From positions 1 through 6,687 of the forward strand of contig CACXZL010000099.1 in NCBI GenBank assembly GCA_902772085.1: DNA of 6,687 nt, written 5' to 3'. The stretch's first letter is position 1, and every line of letters begins with the position of its first letter. Origin of the DNA: an uncultured Coriobacteriaceae bacterium. Lineage in GTDB: Bacteria > Actinomycetota > Coriobacteriia > Coriobacteriales > Atopobiaceae. Position numbers and translations under genes: made by a program. The notes under the pieces were generated by a model. The model had not been told where the DNA came from and did not search any database. It was given only the letters and a program-made list of their open reading frames with translations. This document shows, one piece after another, positions 5,732 to 6,687 of this stretch.

Positions 5732-6687
5732 AGCTGATCGCCTCCATACTGATAGTACGCCGAGCACGCTCCCTCGCCCGATACCATGCAAGCTCCCACG
5801 GGATGCTGCGGCGTGCATACCTTGCCAAACAAGGGACAATCCGATGGCTTGCAACGGCCCTGCAGCACCTCGCCACAGCGGCAGGCGGGATTGGGCCTGC
5901 CCTCTATACATGGCATATCAAACTTCTTGCGTGCGTCAACGCTCACATACTCGTCACGCAGCTGCAGCCCCGACTGCGGGATCACGCCCAAGCCGCGCCA
6001 CTCGGCATCCACCGGCTCCATAACCTTTTCGATCAACGCCACCGCCGCCGGCGTGCCCTCAGGACGCACCACGCGTGGATAGGCGTTCACAAAGAAGGGC
6101 TTGCCCTCCTCCGATTTGTGCACGGCCACAGCCAGCGCGGTCACCAGCTCTTTCGCCGTAAAGCCCGCCAACACACCGCTCACGCCCTGCTTGACCAGCT
6201 CCTCACAAAGCCCCGTTCCCGTGATGGCATGCACATGGCCGGGATACAAAAACACGTCCGCACTCTCGCGCAACGCCGCATAGGCGTTCGGCATGGTCTT
6301 GTGTGCAGTAAGCAGGCTGAAGTTCTCCACGCCCTCCGCAAGCGCCCGGTCGGCCACCAGACACGCCGCCGGCACCGTCGTTTCAAACCCCACCGACAAG
6401 AACGTCACTTGCTCGTCCGCATGCCCCTTTGCATATGTCAGGGCGTCAAGTGGCGAGTAGACCACTTGTACACGGGCGCCAGCCGCGCGCGCATCCGCAA
6501 GATTCTTCTCCGTACCTGGCACACGCACCAGATCACCAAAGGTGGTGACGGTCACACCGTGCTCGGCCAGCCAGATTGCCTCGTCTATGAAGCCGACCGG
6601 CGTCACGCACACGGGACATCCCGGCCCCGAGATGAGATCCACCTGCGGGGGAAGCAGCTTGCGGATACCCAATCGAAAGATCTCGTG
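5728..6687 (-). CDS. hypD: Hydrogenase maturation protein HypD, partial (5' end beyond the right edge)
   Basis: HypD is the [4Fe-4S] scaffold that, with HypC, holds the iron atom while its CN and CO ligands are attached for [NiFe] hydrogenases. The 319 visible residues run to the true stop at 5728; about 45-50 N-terminal residues, including the CGGHT motif, lie outside the window. The frame continues past the TTG at 6672 to the edge (HEIFRLGIRK), so that TTG is internal. Signatures seen are SGPGCPVCVTP, GFETTVPA, TAHKTMPN, YPGHVHAITG, and the cysteine-rich C-terminus (ACRCGEV, RCKPSDCPLFGKVC, GACMVSGEGACSAYY) that supplies the cluster ligands. It is followed directly by hypE with a 4-bp overlap; hypC would be expected just upstream, outside the window. 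Confidence 0.96.
   Translation of the reverse strand, partial: HEIFRLGIRKLLPPQVDLISGPGCPVCVTPVGFIDEAIWLAEHGVTVTTFGDLVRVPGTEKNLADARAAGARVQVVYSPLDALTYAKGHADEQVTFLSVGFETTVPAACLVADRALAEGVENFSLLTAHKTMPNAYAALRESADVFLYPGHVHAITGTGLCEELVKQGVSGVLAGFTAKELVTALAVAVHKSEEGKPFFVNAYPRVVRPEGTPAAVALIEKVMEPVDAEWRGLGVIPQSGLQLRDEYVSVDARKKFDMPCIEGRPNPACRCGEVLQGRCKPSDCPLFGKVCTPQHPVGACMVSGEGACSAYYQYGGDQL
5741..5745 (-). promoter_or_regulatory. Shine-Dalgarno site deciding the hypE start
   Basis: GGAGG on the minus strand lies inside the last hypD codons, 9 nt before the GTG at 5731. It supports that GTG over any of the longer in-frame starts and fits coupled translation across the GTGA overlap. Confidence 0.75.

Noticed and set aside
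4856..5737. Long open frame on the plus strand opposite hypE
   Set aside because: It is antisense to a clearly conserved gene; its His/Arg-rich translation has no recognisable domain and follows from GC-rich codon use on the other strand.
5732..5911. N-terminal extension of HypE up to 5911
   Set aside because: It lies wholly inside hypD in another frame and reads as a shadow; GTG 5731 has GGAGG and gives the family N-terminus.

Overview
The window looks like a chromosomal segment of an anaerobic, fairly GC-rich actinobacterium, most probably a member of the Coriobacteriia (Eggerthella/Slackia/Collinsella relatives). This rests on [NiFe]-hydrogenase maturation genes next to nitrogenase-like genes, and on a solitary AbiEi/DUF559-type protein of a kind I associate with that class. 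The taxonomic call is inference; no rRNA or other marker gene is present.

Layout, right to left, because most genes are on the minus strand. hypD (5728-6687, 5' end cut off by the window edge) overlaps hypE by four bases (GTGA). A 19-bp gap follows, then a 438-aa nitrogenase component 1-like protein (3391-4707). These three form an evident operon ending at stem-loops downstream of 3391. After an intergenic stretch (3072-3390) and one plus-strand gene (1938-3071), the minus-strand set resumes with a second, different nitrogenase component 1-like protein (662-1915, start uncertain). An EamA/DMT-type permease (1-696) overlaps its 3' end and runs off the left edge.

HypD and HypE help build the Fe(CN)2CO centre of [NiFe] hydrogenases. 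The two nitrogenase-like proteins look like the two halves of one heteromeric enzyme or assembly scaffold: each has cysteines placed like those that bind an Fe-S cluster between NifD/NifK-type subunits. No NifH-like reductase, HypC, HypF or hydrogenase structural gene is in the window, so the substrate cannot be read from the sequence. This pair is the best candidate for an undescribed system here.

The plus-strand gene between the two halves is less GC-rich than its neighbours. It encodes a probable AbiEi-like plus Vsr/DUF559-like (PD-(D/E)XK fold) protein, and behind it lies a 155-bp interrupted palindrome whose three perfect stems (19, 26 and 16 bp) are flanked by the 6-bp direct repeat TTACAA. 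This resembles a horizontally acquired cassette, with a MITE-like element, that separates two functionally linked genes.
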